In this document: piece by piece, positions 22,264-32,588 of the stretch
Layout: every line of letters starts with the position of its first letter
Position numbering within the stretch: the stretch's first letter is position 1
Assembly: GCA_029204225.1 (NCBI GenBank)
Contig: MU835371.1
Span: 1 to 39,697 of the forward strand
Direction: 5' to 3'
DNA from: Diphasiastrum complanatum
Taxonomy: Eukaryota > Streptophyta > Lycopodiopsida > Lycopodiales > Lycopodiaceae
DNA length: 39,697 nucleotides
Notes under the pieces: generated by a model
Database searches by the model: none
Told to the model about the DNA's origin: nothing
The model's input: only the letters and a program-made list of their open reading frames with translations
Position numbers and translations under genes: made by a program

Positions 22264-25200
22264 TTAACTGCTCTTGGTGAAGTAGCGCACACCTACTGCC
22301 AAAGCTAAGATGGCTAGGGGTACCAAAAATTGCAGCACCTTCATAAAAAAATCCGAACTTTTGTCTGGATTGTAAGGTGCCTGCTTAGCAGGAGTGTATG
22401 TTGGTTTAGAGGGGAAAGATGAAGGGTCCACCTTACCCACATAGTATTCCTCCATCATGGCCCTGGCACTAGCACTATGTCCGACATCCTCAAAGTCATC
22501 AGTTGCATCTTTACCTGTTAGAATCAGTTATGCAGATAACTTCTATAAGCATTGGCCAGAAAACATTGCACCTACTGTATAAATCTTGAGAAACATAATA
22601 GCCCACCTACTGTATAAAACTTGAGAGAACTGATTGCCCTGGCAATTATATTTCCCAATAAAGTGCGAGAATGTTTGCAGCTCAGGATACACTGAAACAT
22701 TAGCTTGGATCCAAACATGTATCAGGAAGCTATTATTAACACATTTCACATAAATGCTACAAAAATATTTCAAATGATTCACAGGAAAAGTAGAGACAGA
22801 AGAAGTCATTTGACTGCACCAGTTGCTGACAGAAGAACTTCATCCCCTCCAGGATGCTCTTCCAAAAATTTACTCACATCATAGACCTGCAAAAAGAGGT
22901 AATAATAAACATAGCTTCCAGTCCAATACAGTGCCAATTCTATTTGGCACATGAAAAGATTGAAAACTTCTTTACAACGTCAACAAACTTCTAAAATCAA
23001 AAATTTGAGAACTAAAGGTTGTACTGCCACTAGGTAATCATAGAACAAACGGTTAAGTAACCATAGAACAAAGCACCAAATAGCAAAGTAAAGATCAAAA
23101 TCCACACCCAAGAATCTGATGCACAAAATGTCACCCATTTATCAGTCAGCGTGGTCAATTATAAAAATCAGGCATAAAATTGTTATAAATTATCTCAAGT
23201 TAGTTGTTTGATAACTGCGAGTGCAGATACTACCATCAAATGTCAATTTCGGTAACTAGCTCACACTTTTAGAATGTAAATTTCAGTAAATAGCTTACAA
23301 TTTTTAGGCCAAATAACCATGGGGAATATCAAAGAAAATATTCAGCTTTGTCAGCATGCATGAAAAGTCGATACCAAGCACTTCAATGCAGTTCTATAAC
23401 AATCAAACAAGATATCTATTTGTGAGATTGGAATATGTCCAATTTCACAAATTTAATTTGTGAATCAATGTCATTATGTAAAGCTTATAAAAAGCATCCC
23501 TAAAACAAAAACAGAATAGGGTACAAATTGAGAAAGACTGCTGGTATTTAAACCAGATTAGTTAAAAACAACAAAAATTAATGGAAGAACAATGATCTTT
23601 GCTAGTAATTCGTTGTATCTATCTAAATTGAATATGCATAAGCAAAGGTACTCCTGAGCTTTATCATTAGCTCATAAGGCAAAAATTGACAGAAGCCTGG
23701 AAATCCATAGATCAAGCACTCGAGAACAATAAAAGTGAAGGGTAGCACAATGATCTCCTCTGGTAATCTGTGGTATTTGAGATGAATCTTCTTAAGCTCT
23801 TAGGATTAATCATCTATGACTATATTGAGATACTAATCTCCAATCTATCAACCATTGATAGTGAGGCCAATAGGCCATAGTTACCAGGGACGTGTTCCCT
23901 GTTCCCCACCTAACCGGCTGTTCCCGTGCACCCATTCCCAGGTGGGAACATTCCTGCAGCGAGGAAACGCGTTCCCAGGCACGTTCCCAGGGGTGGGAAT
24001 GCATTCCCAAGCAGAAAAGGTAAGATCATCTTAAAAAACCTTCTTAATTTGAAGCTTCTTGCTTTTTTGAAGAGTATTACTCATAAAAGGGTTCAAATGC
24101 TGATTTTTTGGAGCGCTGTTTCAAACTTATAATGATGTGGCATTCCCAAGTTACATTCCCATTTCGTTGCCGTTCCCTGGCAACTATGCAATAGGCCTAT
24201 ACAAACAATCTTAGGGCTCATGTTAGGAGTAGGGGCCTGCCCCTGCTCTAGAGTCCAATATTACTCAATATACAAATGTCGTCAGTAAATGCAAAATATA
24301 AATGATGGGCCCCAATGCCCAACAAGAAATCTACAACTTAATGCTTTGATTTAAGATTGGACCCATGGTCCATATAGATAAACTTGTCCACATTTGGCCA
24401 ATTGACAATGACTCCCTCCTCAACAAGAGGGTGTTGTTAGTATTAACAAAATTTATTTCTATATATCCAAATCACGGTTGCAACGAATCATGATTCGCAA
24501 GCAATCAATTCGCAAATCGCGACCCCCCCCCCCAAAAAAAAGAAAAAATCATGAATTGAGACTGAGAATCGATTTTCAACCAAAAAAAATTCCTTAAATC
24601 TGGTTTTTCCCACCAGTCTGAAATGGACCATACTATACTTGAAATTACTGTCAACCTGCATAAATGCACTGCCCTCGCCACAAGCTTCAAGCTGATACCC
24701 ATACTGCCCACCAAAAATTTAAAAAAATGGATTCCCCAAACCCTAACGTGAATCGTGAATCGCGAATCACAATTGCAAATCACGATTTGAACCACAATTC
24801 GTGGTTAGCAGCTGCATCTATAATCCAAGTTAAGGAATTCAATTTGAAAAGTCAATAAGGTTATAACTAAAGCTTAGAACAAAATATACAACCAATAAAG
24901 CCAAGGAATCGATATCAAACCTATAATACAAAGGACAAAAAATTCTGAGCCAAAAAGCATTCTTGTAATCTCATCAATACCCAAGCATATGTTGCTATCT
25001 AGGTTTCAAAAAAATCTCAATCCTCTTGGGGATCCAATGCCAACCAAAAAGCAAATGAGAACAACAAAAAAGAAAAAATTACAAACCAATAAAAAACAAG
25101 AAACTAGATTAAGGACCTATATTTCTAACTTAGAACAAAAAGACAAAACACAGAATAATAGATAGCACAATGACTCCTTAGCTCTTCACGTTTATAAATT

Positions 25201-28200
25201 CTATGATAAATAACCTTCAACATACCAAAAGCTAAACTACCAAAGACAAAAACATTAGATTCTAGAATATACCGTAGTTGCTTATTTTGAAGAGATTTTG
25301 TTTCAGGGGTCTAGATATCCACATCTCTGACATTTTGCCAAAAGGCCTCCAGCTAACATGGTCATGACAGTCTAACGAGAACAGACCCTAAACCCTAAAT
25401 CAATGGATCAATTCGTCAGGACTCAGTGAATCAGCAATACCTACATATTATCAGGGATCTGTAGGCTCCTACAGTAAATAAAAAAATTAATGTCAACCCC
25501 GCCATCAAAAAAACCTGTTTTTTGACACCCATATTGCCAAAAAAAAAAAAAGCGTTCTGGGACAAAATCCCGAAACATGCCATGCATTCCGCTGCAAGCA
25601 CGTTCCGGATTGCGCGATCCAGAACGCGGGCGATCCAGGACCACGTTTTTCGCAAAAAAATTTGCAAATTTTTTCGCATATCTAATAGCCGATTCTAAGA
25701 TGCACATTCCGTGATATAATTTCTGAAGAGACTATCAGAAGAGACTAAGTCACGCTTTTCCAAATATTTGCTTTTGAAATCAGAAATCAGTTTTGCTTTT
25801 AAAATATTTGCTTTTCCAATACATATCAGAAATCAGTTTTGAAATGGAGTTTTGATGCCAATGGTTTGCAGATCTACTGATTCCATTTTCTGTTAGAAAA
25901 CGATAGAAAGAGTTAAAAGGAGCCTTCCTTAGACTGGCGGGAATTGTATGCTTCTTATGGAATAGCTGAAACCATCTACTAATGTCCAAATTTCCGAAAC
26001 CATCTGAAAATGCAACCATCTGAAACCCTCCACTGATGTCCAGATTTCTGATGAATGCAGCCTCTGAAACCATCTGAAATCAAGCAACGGATCTGCATAA
26101 CAATTGCTTTTCTGATATCCTTTCACATTATACCCATATTGGCAACTTTCCAAAAAAAAATAAAAAAAGAATTGCGACCCGGGAAATCCTAACGGGGATT
26201 CCCGGATTGCGATCCCGATCGCGTTCCAGAACAGAACATGCATCTGTGATATTATATGGTGCTCGTGCACGCACACAGAGCATAGAACGGGTGTCAAAAT
26301 AGAAATTCCTAGAATATATACCCGCATAGCAAAGTACCCCATGGCACAGGTGCCGTACCACGGCACACGTGCCGTGGTACAGCACCTGGTTTTTTCTTTT
26401 TTTTTGGATTTTTAACCAAACCAAACACTGACTTTAAAAAAAAACAAGTGCCATGGATGCCGTGACACTAAAGTTCCACGGCACCTGTACGGCACCTACG
26501 GAACCCGTGCCGTGGTACGGCACTTGGAACTTTGCCGCACACACATAACAAAGAAAATATTCCCAAAATGATTTTTTTTATTAACTTCAAAGAATTCAAA
26601 ATTATTTCACATATCAATGCTTTTTCACGAGTTTTCAAACAAGCATGGAGTAACAAGACAATTGTAGTACTTAATTCATTTGCAAAAGGATCTCTTTTGA
26701 TTCAAAGACAAGAAAACCTATAAAATTGAAAACAAACCGCTCCATATTTTACAGAAATATTTGTAGAAATATAAGGTATGAGGCTCACATTAAGGTAGTA
26801 TTCTTGCTGCAAACTTTTATAAAAAGCAGTAACTAATAAACTTGGTATCATAGGTCCCGCGGTACTGGGTACCGCCGATTCCTGTACCGCGGGACCATAC
26901 TGGTACCGCGGTACCAGAATATAATAATATATTTAATATTTAATATTCTTTTAAACCTAAACTACCCGCCCCCCTCACTTCTTCTATCCCAAATTTTTTT
27001 CTGCCTTCGCTGCTGTTTTTTCTGCCCTCACGGTTCTACCTTGCGTCTGATTTGAGTCGCCCTTCACCCACAGAACGCCCTGCCTTGCATCTGTTTTGCC
27101 TCGCCCTGCCTTCGCCCATTTTCAGCGTCTCTTGAACACTAAACCCTGCTGTTTTTTTTCCAGCTTTAGCTTCCTCTGCATTTTTTCCCTAGTTTTCTCC
27201 ATGACAATGGTGCAGTCTGACCTTTCCGATCTCTGGGACGAGGTAGACGTTGTCAGGCGGGTTGCCGACAAGACCAACAAGACCGGTCAAAAGGTCGTGC
27301 GTTGCCGGTATTGCGTAGTCGAATTCATTGCGTCCCTTACTCGCCTTAAAGGCCACCTGCTCGGCGCACGCGCCAAAAATGGTGCCACCATAAATGTTGC
27401 CCCTTGTGGCAGCATGTCCATCCCCGTCAGGCAGCGACTACTGGACACCTACGGGCCACATCTTGTGGCAGGGGATAACACCATTTCGGAGGGTGTTCTC
27501 CGGTTTTGCACCGCTCCTTATGTGGCTGACCTCGAGCTGCTGCCTGCTTGGCTGGCACGCACGAGGAGAGGGGGTGCATCCTCGTCCTATCCCACTACCC
27601 CTCATCCCCCTCAAACAGTGCCGCCACACGCACTCCCATCTGCACCCATTCCGGTGGAACCCATCCCCTCGCGTCCGCCAGTTGCCACTACGGTTCCACC
27701 ACCACGTCCTGTTGCTCGCATGCCCCCAGTATACGATTTTCTCATATCTGTAGAGTTCATGTTTGATGTCATCATCAAGTCTTCCATCCTGTCCATAGGC
27801 ACCGAGTATGTCGTCACAGTGGTGACGGACAATGCCACCAACTGCGTTCGAATGGGTGTCCTGCTAGAGGCCGAGTTCCCTCACATCGTTCATAACCCCT
27901 TTGCAGCGCACGGCATAGACATGGGGAACATAGGTGCACTTCCCTTGTTTAGAACCATCGTCTGTGAGGCCCTCTTCCTAGTGACTTTTGTCACCAGGAA
28001 GAGGCATGTTCTTGCCATGTTCCGAGTGTTCAGCCAATTGGACCTCAAGAAGCCAACCCCCACACGCTTTGCTTTCGACTTGGTGGTCATCGACCGTCTG
28101 ATCAGGTGCAGGGCACAGCTTCTACAGATGGTTGCCAGTGATCTTTGGCGTGCCAGTACGTTTCAGCGCACAGAGGATGGGGAGCACTTTTCTTCCACGA

Positions 28201-29302
28201 TGAGGGGAGACCAGTTTTGGAGGGATGCGCAGACATTGTCAGGACTCCTTCGACCACTCTACATTGTGCTCCGCATGGCTGAGAGCGAGGGGTCTACACT
28301 TGGACTGGTGTATGAGCTCATGGACCAGATTGGACAGTTCTTGCAGCTGCCCATCTTGCAGCCAGAGAGGTAAGCAGTATAGCAATGTAATTGGTCTTTA
28401 TCTTTTCAATGATTGCTAGTTTGTTTTTCTATTGATGTTACGTTTTTCCGTATTTCGCTTGGATTTCGTTGTACTTTCTCCAACCCCATGCCTCTCACGT
28501 GCAGGATGGCCGAGCTGAAGTTCATCTGGGAGACGCGGTGGAACTACTTTCACAGGAGTATCCACAGCGTTGCACACATCCTGCATCCCCTCTTCCTTTC
28601 TCCGACACAGATCTCAGACAGGGAGCTCGAGGCGGATTGGCTTGAGTACATATAAACGGTGGGCCCACACATTGGTTTGGATCCTATCAGACTCATGGAG
28701 GAGCTAGCTGCATTTCGTTTCGACATGGGCATCGGCTGCTCAGGATCCAGAGAAGAGGCAGCTCCCCATTACCTGGTGGACCATGTTTGGTAGCACCTAT
28801 CCCTCCATACAACGTCTTGCACTGCGGGTACTTTCACAGGTATGCAGTTTTATTTCATCCTCCCTTAGTGCGTTTGCTTGACATTCCACCCATGCAGATG
28901 TGCTAAAGCATTTCATTGCACGTACCACAGGATTGCGCTGCCTCCGTGTGTGAGCGTAATTGTAGCACATGGGCCCTCATTCACACGAGGACAAGAAACA
29001 AGCTGTCAGTGAGTCAGCTAGAGCGGTTGGTGTTCTGTAGCACCAACACACGTCTCGCCAGGAGACTGCCGACCATTACGAGCGCATTGCAAGTGATAGG
29101 CTATTCTCCCATAGCATGTTGGTTGACGTCTCACTAATTCCTGATCAAGTTGTTTCTCTAACATGCTAGATTTTAACCTTGCAGACAAAGATATCTGATT
29201 TGGAGCGCCAGGTTGACTTGCCTACGGACAACGTCGATCCCATGCCTGCAGATGACTTGGGCACACAATTGATGGCAGAGAGAGAGAGAGGGAGCTTGCC
29301 GA

Positions 29303-29365
<63 letters not shown>

Positions 29366-31437
29366 GCTTGATCACCGAGAGCCTCCATTGTATGAGGCAA
29401 ATGAGCCAATGTCAAAGGATGAGCAGGATGAGGATGAGCCCATTCGGATTATGTTCGCCAGATCAGAGTGGGATGAGGCAGATGATATTGGTGTTGGGCA
29501 CACGCCACGGGCAGGGGTCATAGGTGCTTCACGTGGCAGAGGTGGGGCACATGGCACAGGTTATACCGGGAGACAGGCAAGGCACACAGGGGGGGCCGGT
29601 GGCATACCTACTTTTGTCGATATGATGGAGGAGGCTCTTGATAAAGGGCAGAGTGATTCAGATGCCCGTCCCGCAGCTGCTTGGATGCGTGCAGTACAGA
29701 GTCATGGGCGTTACTTCGACAGCACACCAAATGACTTCGATTGTACCGATTGGGAGGCGATGCAGGGTCTACATGGTGCACAGGATGAGGCACAGGATGA
29801 ATCCAGAGGATGGTGCACATGATGAGTCCCAAAGCCCAGAGCATTTGTATTCGGATGCCCAGCTAGACGACTTGATTGCCACGTTGGACTCAGAGGCCTA
29901 TCATCTCTAGCCAACATGCCCTACACAGAGTCTCAGTCAGAGCAGCTACATGAGGTGCCTGCAGTTCCTCCAGTTCCTCAGAGGGTTTATATGCGTCGCA
30001 CAACACCTCCAGTGCCACCGATGCCATTGAGGCTTGTAGCCCCTCCATTGCCATCCACTTCTGCAGCACCAGGTCTCCATGGCAGGCCACCATCTGTGCC
30101 CAGGTTTTCTCTTGCAGCGCCCACATCCACAGTGGCTCCTCCAGTGGCAGCACCCACTTCATATCATCCTCCTTTGGCAGCACCCACGCCACTGGCTCCT
30201 CCTTTGGCAGCACCTAGTACCGGCCACCACAGCGCCCCTTTTAGTACATATCGTCGTTGGACTTGCCTCCTGCAAGGACGGCCCCTCTACAGCCAGTTCC
30301 TCCACCTGCAACAGTCCCACGGGACACACTCCGCGGGCTCATCCTCCTCTCTCGGCTGCACAGGGAGTCCCCTCTTTGGCTTACCTATCCCAGCCGGCCT
30401 CAGCTTGGGCCCAGCCTAGCCAGCCAGGTGATTTGCATGGGGGTGATGAGACATTGACAGCTCCCCTCGTCCGCTGACCCATTAAAATGGTCGACGGCAC
30501 CATTATAATATTGTGGAGTTGCTATAGAGCATCAAAGACATCAACGGGACATGAGCATCACCTGGACCGATAACTAGTTTCTAACACTAGCGGTAGCCTA
30601 TCATTCACTAGGTCAAGGGAATGGGTGAGCCAGTAGCAGAGTGTGCGCCTCATTTTCTTCTGTTCCTCAGATGCCCTTGCGTTCTATGCAAGGGCTTGAA
30701 GGTTGTAACTTGCCTTTTGTAATCAGATCAGTTTTTCAATGAATTTGTCAAGTCTGTTTTGGCTTAAAATGCACTTGCTCTGTCATCCAGTTCTGTCAGC
30801 GAGCACTTGAAAGATACTACAGCCATCGATATCGGGTAGACTCTTCGGGTGCAAACAATTTGCATGCAGCGTATATCCACAGTAGCTAAAGACCACTATA
30901 TCAGAGATACTTTTCTGTATGTTTAAAAGGAAAACATAGCAAAAGACTTGACAAAAAACACAGCTCCCACAATCCATTAAAAGGCTATCCATCAATAATG
31001 CCTGAACGAGCTCAAACTTCATTGAAGAACGAGTCGGGAAAGACCTAGACCCTTCAGCAATCTATAGGAGTTTATTGTGTAATCTCATCGACCAGTACCT
31101 TTAGAAATGAGTTAAAAAAGACAACAAAGTCCACAGATTCCATAAATATCAAGCAGTAAACAAGGCATGTACTGAAATCTCGCATCATGATCTGGTAAGC
31201 CACAAATTAAAGGTCCGGTGGTAAGCCATTCACATAAGCGCAAATAAGAAACTGTAAACCAGATAGCATCATCCAAGAGGTCTGTCTTCCAATCTTCATT
31301 GAAACACAAAAACTGAAACACGATTGGCAAAATCCGGGACTCACTTTTCCGCCGATGATAAGCCAGCAGTCCTTGGAGCTATTGTGCAGGGAGGCTTCCT
31401 GGAGTGTGTAGATCTTGGAGTCTGCATCTGTAGCCAT
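22264..31437 (-). CDS. Cytochrome b5, ER-anchored, three exons
   Basis: The exons on the minus strand are 31437-31345 (93 nt), 22886-22820 (67 nt) and 22514-22264 (251 nt). Together they make 411 nt, 136 residues plus TAA, the usual plant size. Introns are GT-AG in phases 0 and 1; intron 1 is 8,458 bp and intron 2 is 305 bp. Cytochrome b5 is a small haem protein on the cytosolic face of the ER that passes electrons to desaturases, hydroxylases and some P450s. Visible features are the haem loop FLEEHPGGDEVL (His42 ligand), the second ligand in EDVGHSASAR (His66), and one C-terminal membrane helix (about residues 113-132, LQFLVPLAILALAVGV) with a short tail FTKSS, giving a tail-anchored protein. 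The start MATDADSK is chosen by family length; an in-frame ATG upstream at 31506 would add 23 residues not expected in the family. No lesion was seen, so the gene appears functional despite its transposon-filled intron. Confidence 0.93.
22887..23867 (-). other. Cytochrome b5 intron 1, 3' part
   Basis: This is non-coding intron sequence up to the acceptor TTTTTGCAG next to exon 2. No further feature was recognised. Confidence 0.6.
23868..24196. mobile_element. hAT-type MITE (313 bp) with perfect 8-bp TSD
   Basis: The element occupies 23876-24188. Its ends are CATAGTTACCAGGGA (left) and the inverse of CATAGTTGCCAGGGAA (right), a terminal inverted repeat of about 15 bp with one mismatch. CAATAGGC stands directly on both sides (23868-23875 and 24189-24196): an exact 8-bp target duplication, the hAT hallmark. 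Inside the left part, GTTCCC/GGGAAC and ATTCCCA/TGGGAAT motifs recur many times, as expected for subterminal transposase binding sites. It is non-coding, so it would have depended on a transposase made elsewhere. Confidence 0.92.
24466..24805. repeat. Palindrome-rich cassette II (AATCGCGAAT type)
   Basis: At 24470-24525 and again at 24747-24800 the motifs AATC(A/G)(C/T)GATT, GAATCGCGAATC and ATTCGCAA occur densely in roughly inverted orientation around a 200-bp core. The core contains ACCCATACTGCCC followed by an A-rich run, which is shared with cassettes at 25.5 and 26.1 kb. It resembles a nonautonomous hAT element, but I could not find an 8-bp target duplication. Confidence 0.5.
24806..25524 (-). 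other. Intron 1 sequence between cassettes
   Basis: AT-rich intron DNA with many oligo-A runs. No gene or repeat ends were recognised. Confidence 0.5.
25525..25650. repeat. Palindrome-rich cassette IIIa
   Basis: It begins ACACCCATATTGCC followed by an A-run, then a GC-rich part with repeated inverted words: CCGGATTGCGCGATCC, GATCCAGAACGCG, CGATCCAGGACC, and the pair GGGACAAAATCCC. It has the same layout as cassettes II and IIIb with different repeat words. Confidence 0.5.
25651..26127 (-). other. Intron 1 sequence with short repeated phrases
   Basis: Short repeats are present: ATATTTGCTTTT, GAAATCAG(T)TTTTG and CCATCTGAAA each occur two to four times between 25750 and 26085, partly in tandem. 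There is no coding content. Confidence 0.45.
26128..26245. repeat. Palindrome-rich cassette IIIb
   Basis: ATACCCATATTGGC, then an A-rich run, then GAATTGCGACCCGGGAAATCC...GGATTCCCGGATTGCGATCCC: the two GC-rich halves are inverted copies of each other except for one missing T. It shares the core with II and IIIa. Confidence 0.5.
26341..26530. repeat. Palindrome-rich cassette IV (GTGCCGTGGTAC type)
   Basis: The left half contains a 42-bp near-perfect foldback (26347-26388): arms CAGGTGC, one mismatch, then GTACCACGGCAC, a 2-bp centre, and the inverse. The right half (26473-26527) repeats the same words (CCACGGCACC, GTGCCGTGGTACGGCAC). Between them lies an A/T-rich core with an oligo-T and an oligo-A run. 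The organisation fits a small hAT-like nonautonomous element, but the ends and target duplication are not resolved. Confidence 0.55.
26848..26916. repeat. Palindrome cluster V, candidate left end of the hAT element
   Basis: GGTCCCGCGGTAC (26853-26865) and its exact inverse (26884-26896) flank 18 bp, followed by the perfect 16-bp palindrome TGGTACCGCGGTACCA (26901-26916). Words of this kind are typical of hAT subterminal regions, and the cluster lies 285 bp upstream of the transposase start. I found no matching right end downstream of 30,480. Confidence 0.5.
27201..30477 (+). pseudogene. hAT transposase gene, decayed, introns retained
   Basis: The gene lies in cytochrome b5 intron 1 on the opposite strand. 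Exon 1 (27201-28369) encodes a BED zinc finger (RCRYCVVEFIASLTRLKGHL with following PC, about residues 33-73), a proline-rich linker, and a DUF659-like region (VVTDNATNC, then PFAAHGIDM, where the family normally has CAAHCID). Exon 2 (from 28505 after a 135-bp intron, phase 2) has the family block ETRWNYFHRSIHSVAHILHP. A stop at 28653-28655 and a later frameshift interrupt it before TWWTMFGSTYPSLQRLALRV. After a 91-bp intron, the dimerisation region follows at 28931 (CERNCSTWALIHTRTRNKL). Further downstream is a (GA)n tract and a Pro/Ala-rich tail. The transposase would cut and paste the element in the nucleus; this copy cannot encode it. Confidence 0.88.
29306..29360. repeat. (GA)n microsatellite inside the hAT relic
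   Basis: An uninterrupted GA run with a smaller one just upstream (29277-29291). It sits inside former coding sequence and gives false Arg-Glu and Leu-Ser frames. Confidence 0.95.
30478..31338 (-). other. hAT 3' flank and 5' part of cytochrome b5 intron 1
   Basis: The part to about 30760 looks like the 3' UTR of the hAT gene (for example TTGTAACTTGCCTTTTGTAA). The remainder is intron 1 sequence leading, on the minus strand, from the donor GTGAGT (complement of 31339-31344). No other feature was recognised. Confidence 0.5.
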
Positions 31438-31560
31438 GGCGACTCTCCCAAAACCTGCGCCTGAGAGAATAGCAACAACAAATCTAGCAAATCCCAAATG
31501 CACCAAGCATGCGAGACGCTGCTTGACTTTGTGAAGAAACCACAGAAAATGAACACTACT

Positions 31561-31570
31561 TTATTTTATA
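31561..31570 (-). promoter_or_regulatory. TATA box of the cytochrome b5 gene
   Basis: TATAAAATAA on the minus strand lies 124 bp upstream of the ATG at 31437. With a start site about 30 bp downstream, the 5' leader would be roughly 95-100 nt. The stretch between is CT-rich with no other ATG in a better position. Confidence 0.65.
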
Positions 31571-31713
31571 CGAAGTGTTTGAGCAGGCAGGAGAAGGAGC
31601 GAAGACCGGTAGCTGAAACCCTGCCAAGGGCAGTCTGACAAAGCAAGTGGTCAGTAGCAGCAGGTAGTTGGGTATTCTTTACACATAATCAAAATATTTA
31701 ATATGGTAACTAA

Positions 31714-31924
31714 TGTACTAGGGAATGGGCCGGGCAGAGGCCATTATGCCCGGTAAAGCTTTCCAAAATAGCATAGGTCATTCTGCTAGATTTAGGTGAG
31801 GCCTGGAGGGACCGAGCCTAAAAAAACTTGAAAAGCTTTACTTCCCGGCCTCGCCTAAAAAATTTTTGGAAAGCTTTACCGGGCAGAATGGCATGTGCCC
31901 ACCGGCCCATTCCATTGCGTAATG
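31714..31924. mobile_element. Foldback MITE, copy 1
   Basis: The left part GGAATGGGCCGGGC...GCCCGGTAAAGCTTTCCAAAA and the right part fold on each other. GCCCGGTAAAGCTTTCCAAAA (31748-31768) has an exact 21-bp inverse at 31864-31884, and GAATGGGCCGG is inverted near 31902-31913. A second inner arm pair (AGGTGAGGC/GCCTCGCCT) lies within. One end reads ATGTACTA and the other CCATTACGCAATGG (inverse). It lies about 150 bp upstream of the cytochrome b5 TATA box. The target duplication is not resolved. Confidence 0.8.
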
Positions 31925-32496
31925 GATTGTTGGACCTTTTTTAAACCAATCTGACGATGCCACGTGGCACGCGCAGGCCTAATGCCTGACGCGCAGGCAA
32001 AATCAACACAAATTTTAAAAGAAAAAAAAACAGATGACTATTCTACTTTTTAAGGAGACAGAAAAATGGGCAAAATAGTCACCAACAATCCATTACGGAT
32101 ACCTTATGAGTATCTTGCCTGGTTTTTTAACAAATTAAAAAGCAAAATATGCATCTCTTTTTTTGCAAAATCTTTGTGGTGTCCTTTCCTACCTACATGT
32201 TGGTACAGTATTCGTACAGCTGCCATGTGGCATCTTCAAAGTGGTTCGTTAGAGTCAAACTGCTTATTATGCTTCATAATCTGTCTATGTAGTACAAAAT
32301 TATTTTAGAGAGTGAATGTGTGTTTTGCAGGCAAAAATGTCACGCTTTGCCGCCAAGAATATCACCCATTTGCAAAAGGGAAATTAACAAAAAAACACAG
32401 CCTCCACAAATATATAAACACTTTTTGTGGGTAAGTGCCCATTGCTCGTGATCGACGAGCACAAGCAACTAGTGTACATATGAAAAAAGGTAAGGT

Positions 32497-32588
32497 ACCC
32501 ATTACGCAATGGGATGCCCCGGGCAAAGGCCATGCCTGGTAAGGATTTCCAGAATTTTTTAGGCCCGGCCCATTCCATAGTACATAAG
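32497..32588. mobile_element. Foldback MITE, copy 2 (inverted, shorter)
   Basis: This has the same two end types as copy 1 in reverse order: CCCATTACGCAATGGGATG, then CCCCGGGCAAAGGCCATGCC, and at the other side GGCCCGGCCCATTCC(A)TAGTACAT. Much of the centre is missing. About 100 bp further, CATAGTACATAA recurs (32679), so the right edge may have been duplicated. Confidence 0.75.

Noticed and set aside
26848-30602. Complete hAT element with both terminal repeats
   Set aside because: A weak match to the left end (GATAGGCTACCGC, inverse, near 30590) was noticed, but no 8-bp duplication accompanies it and the similarity is too short.
31438-31506. Upstream in-frame ATG adding 23 residues to cytochrome b5
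   Set aside because: Family members start at the equivalent of MATDADSK, and the added sequence has no recognised targeting character, so it is treated as leader.
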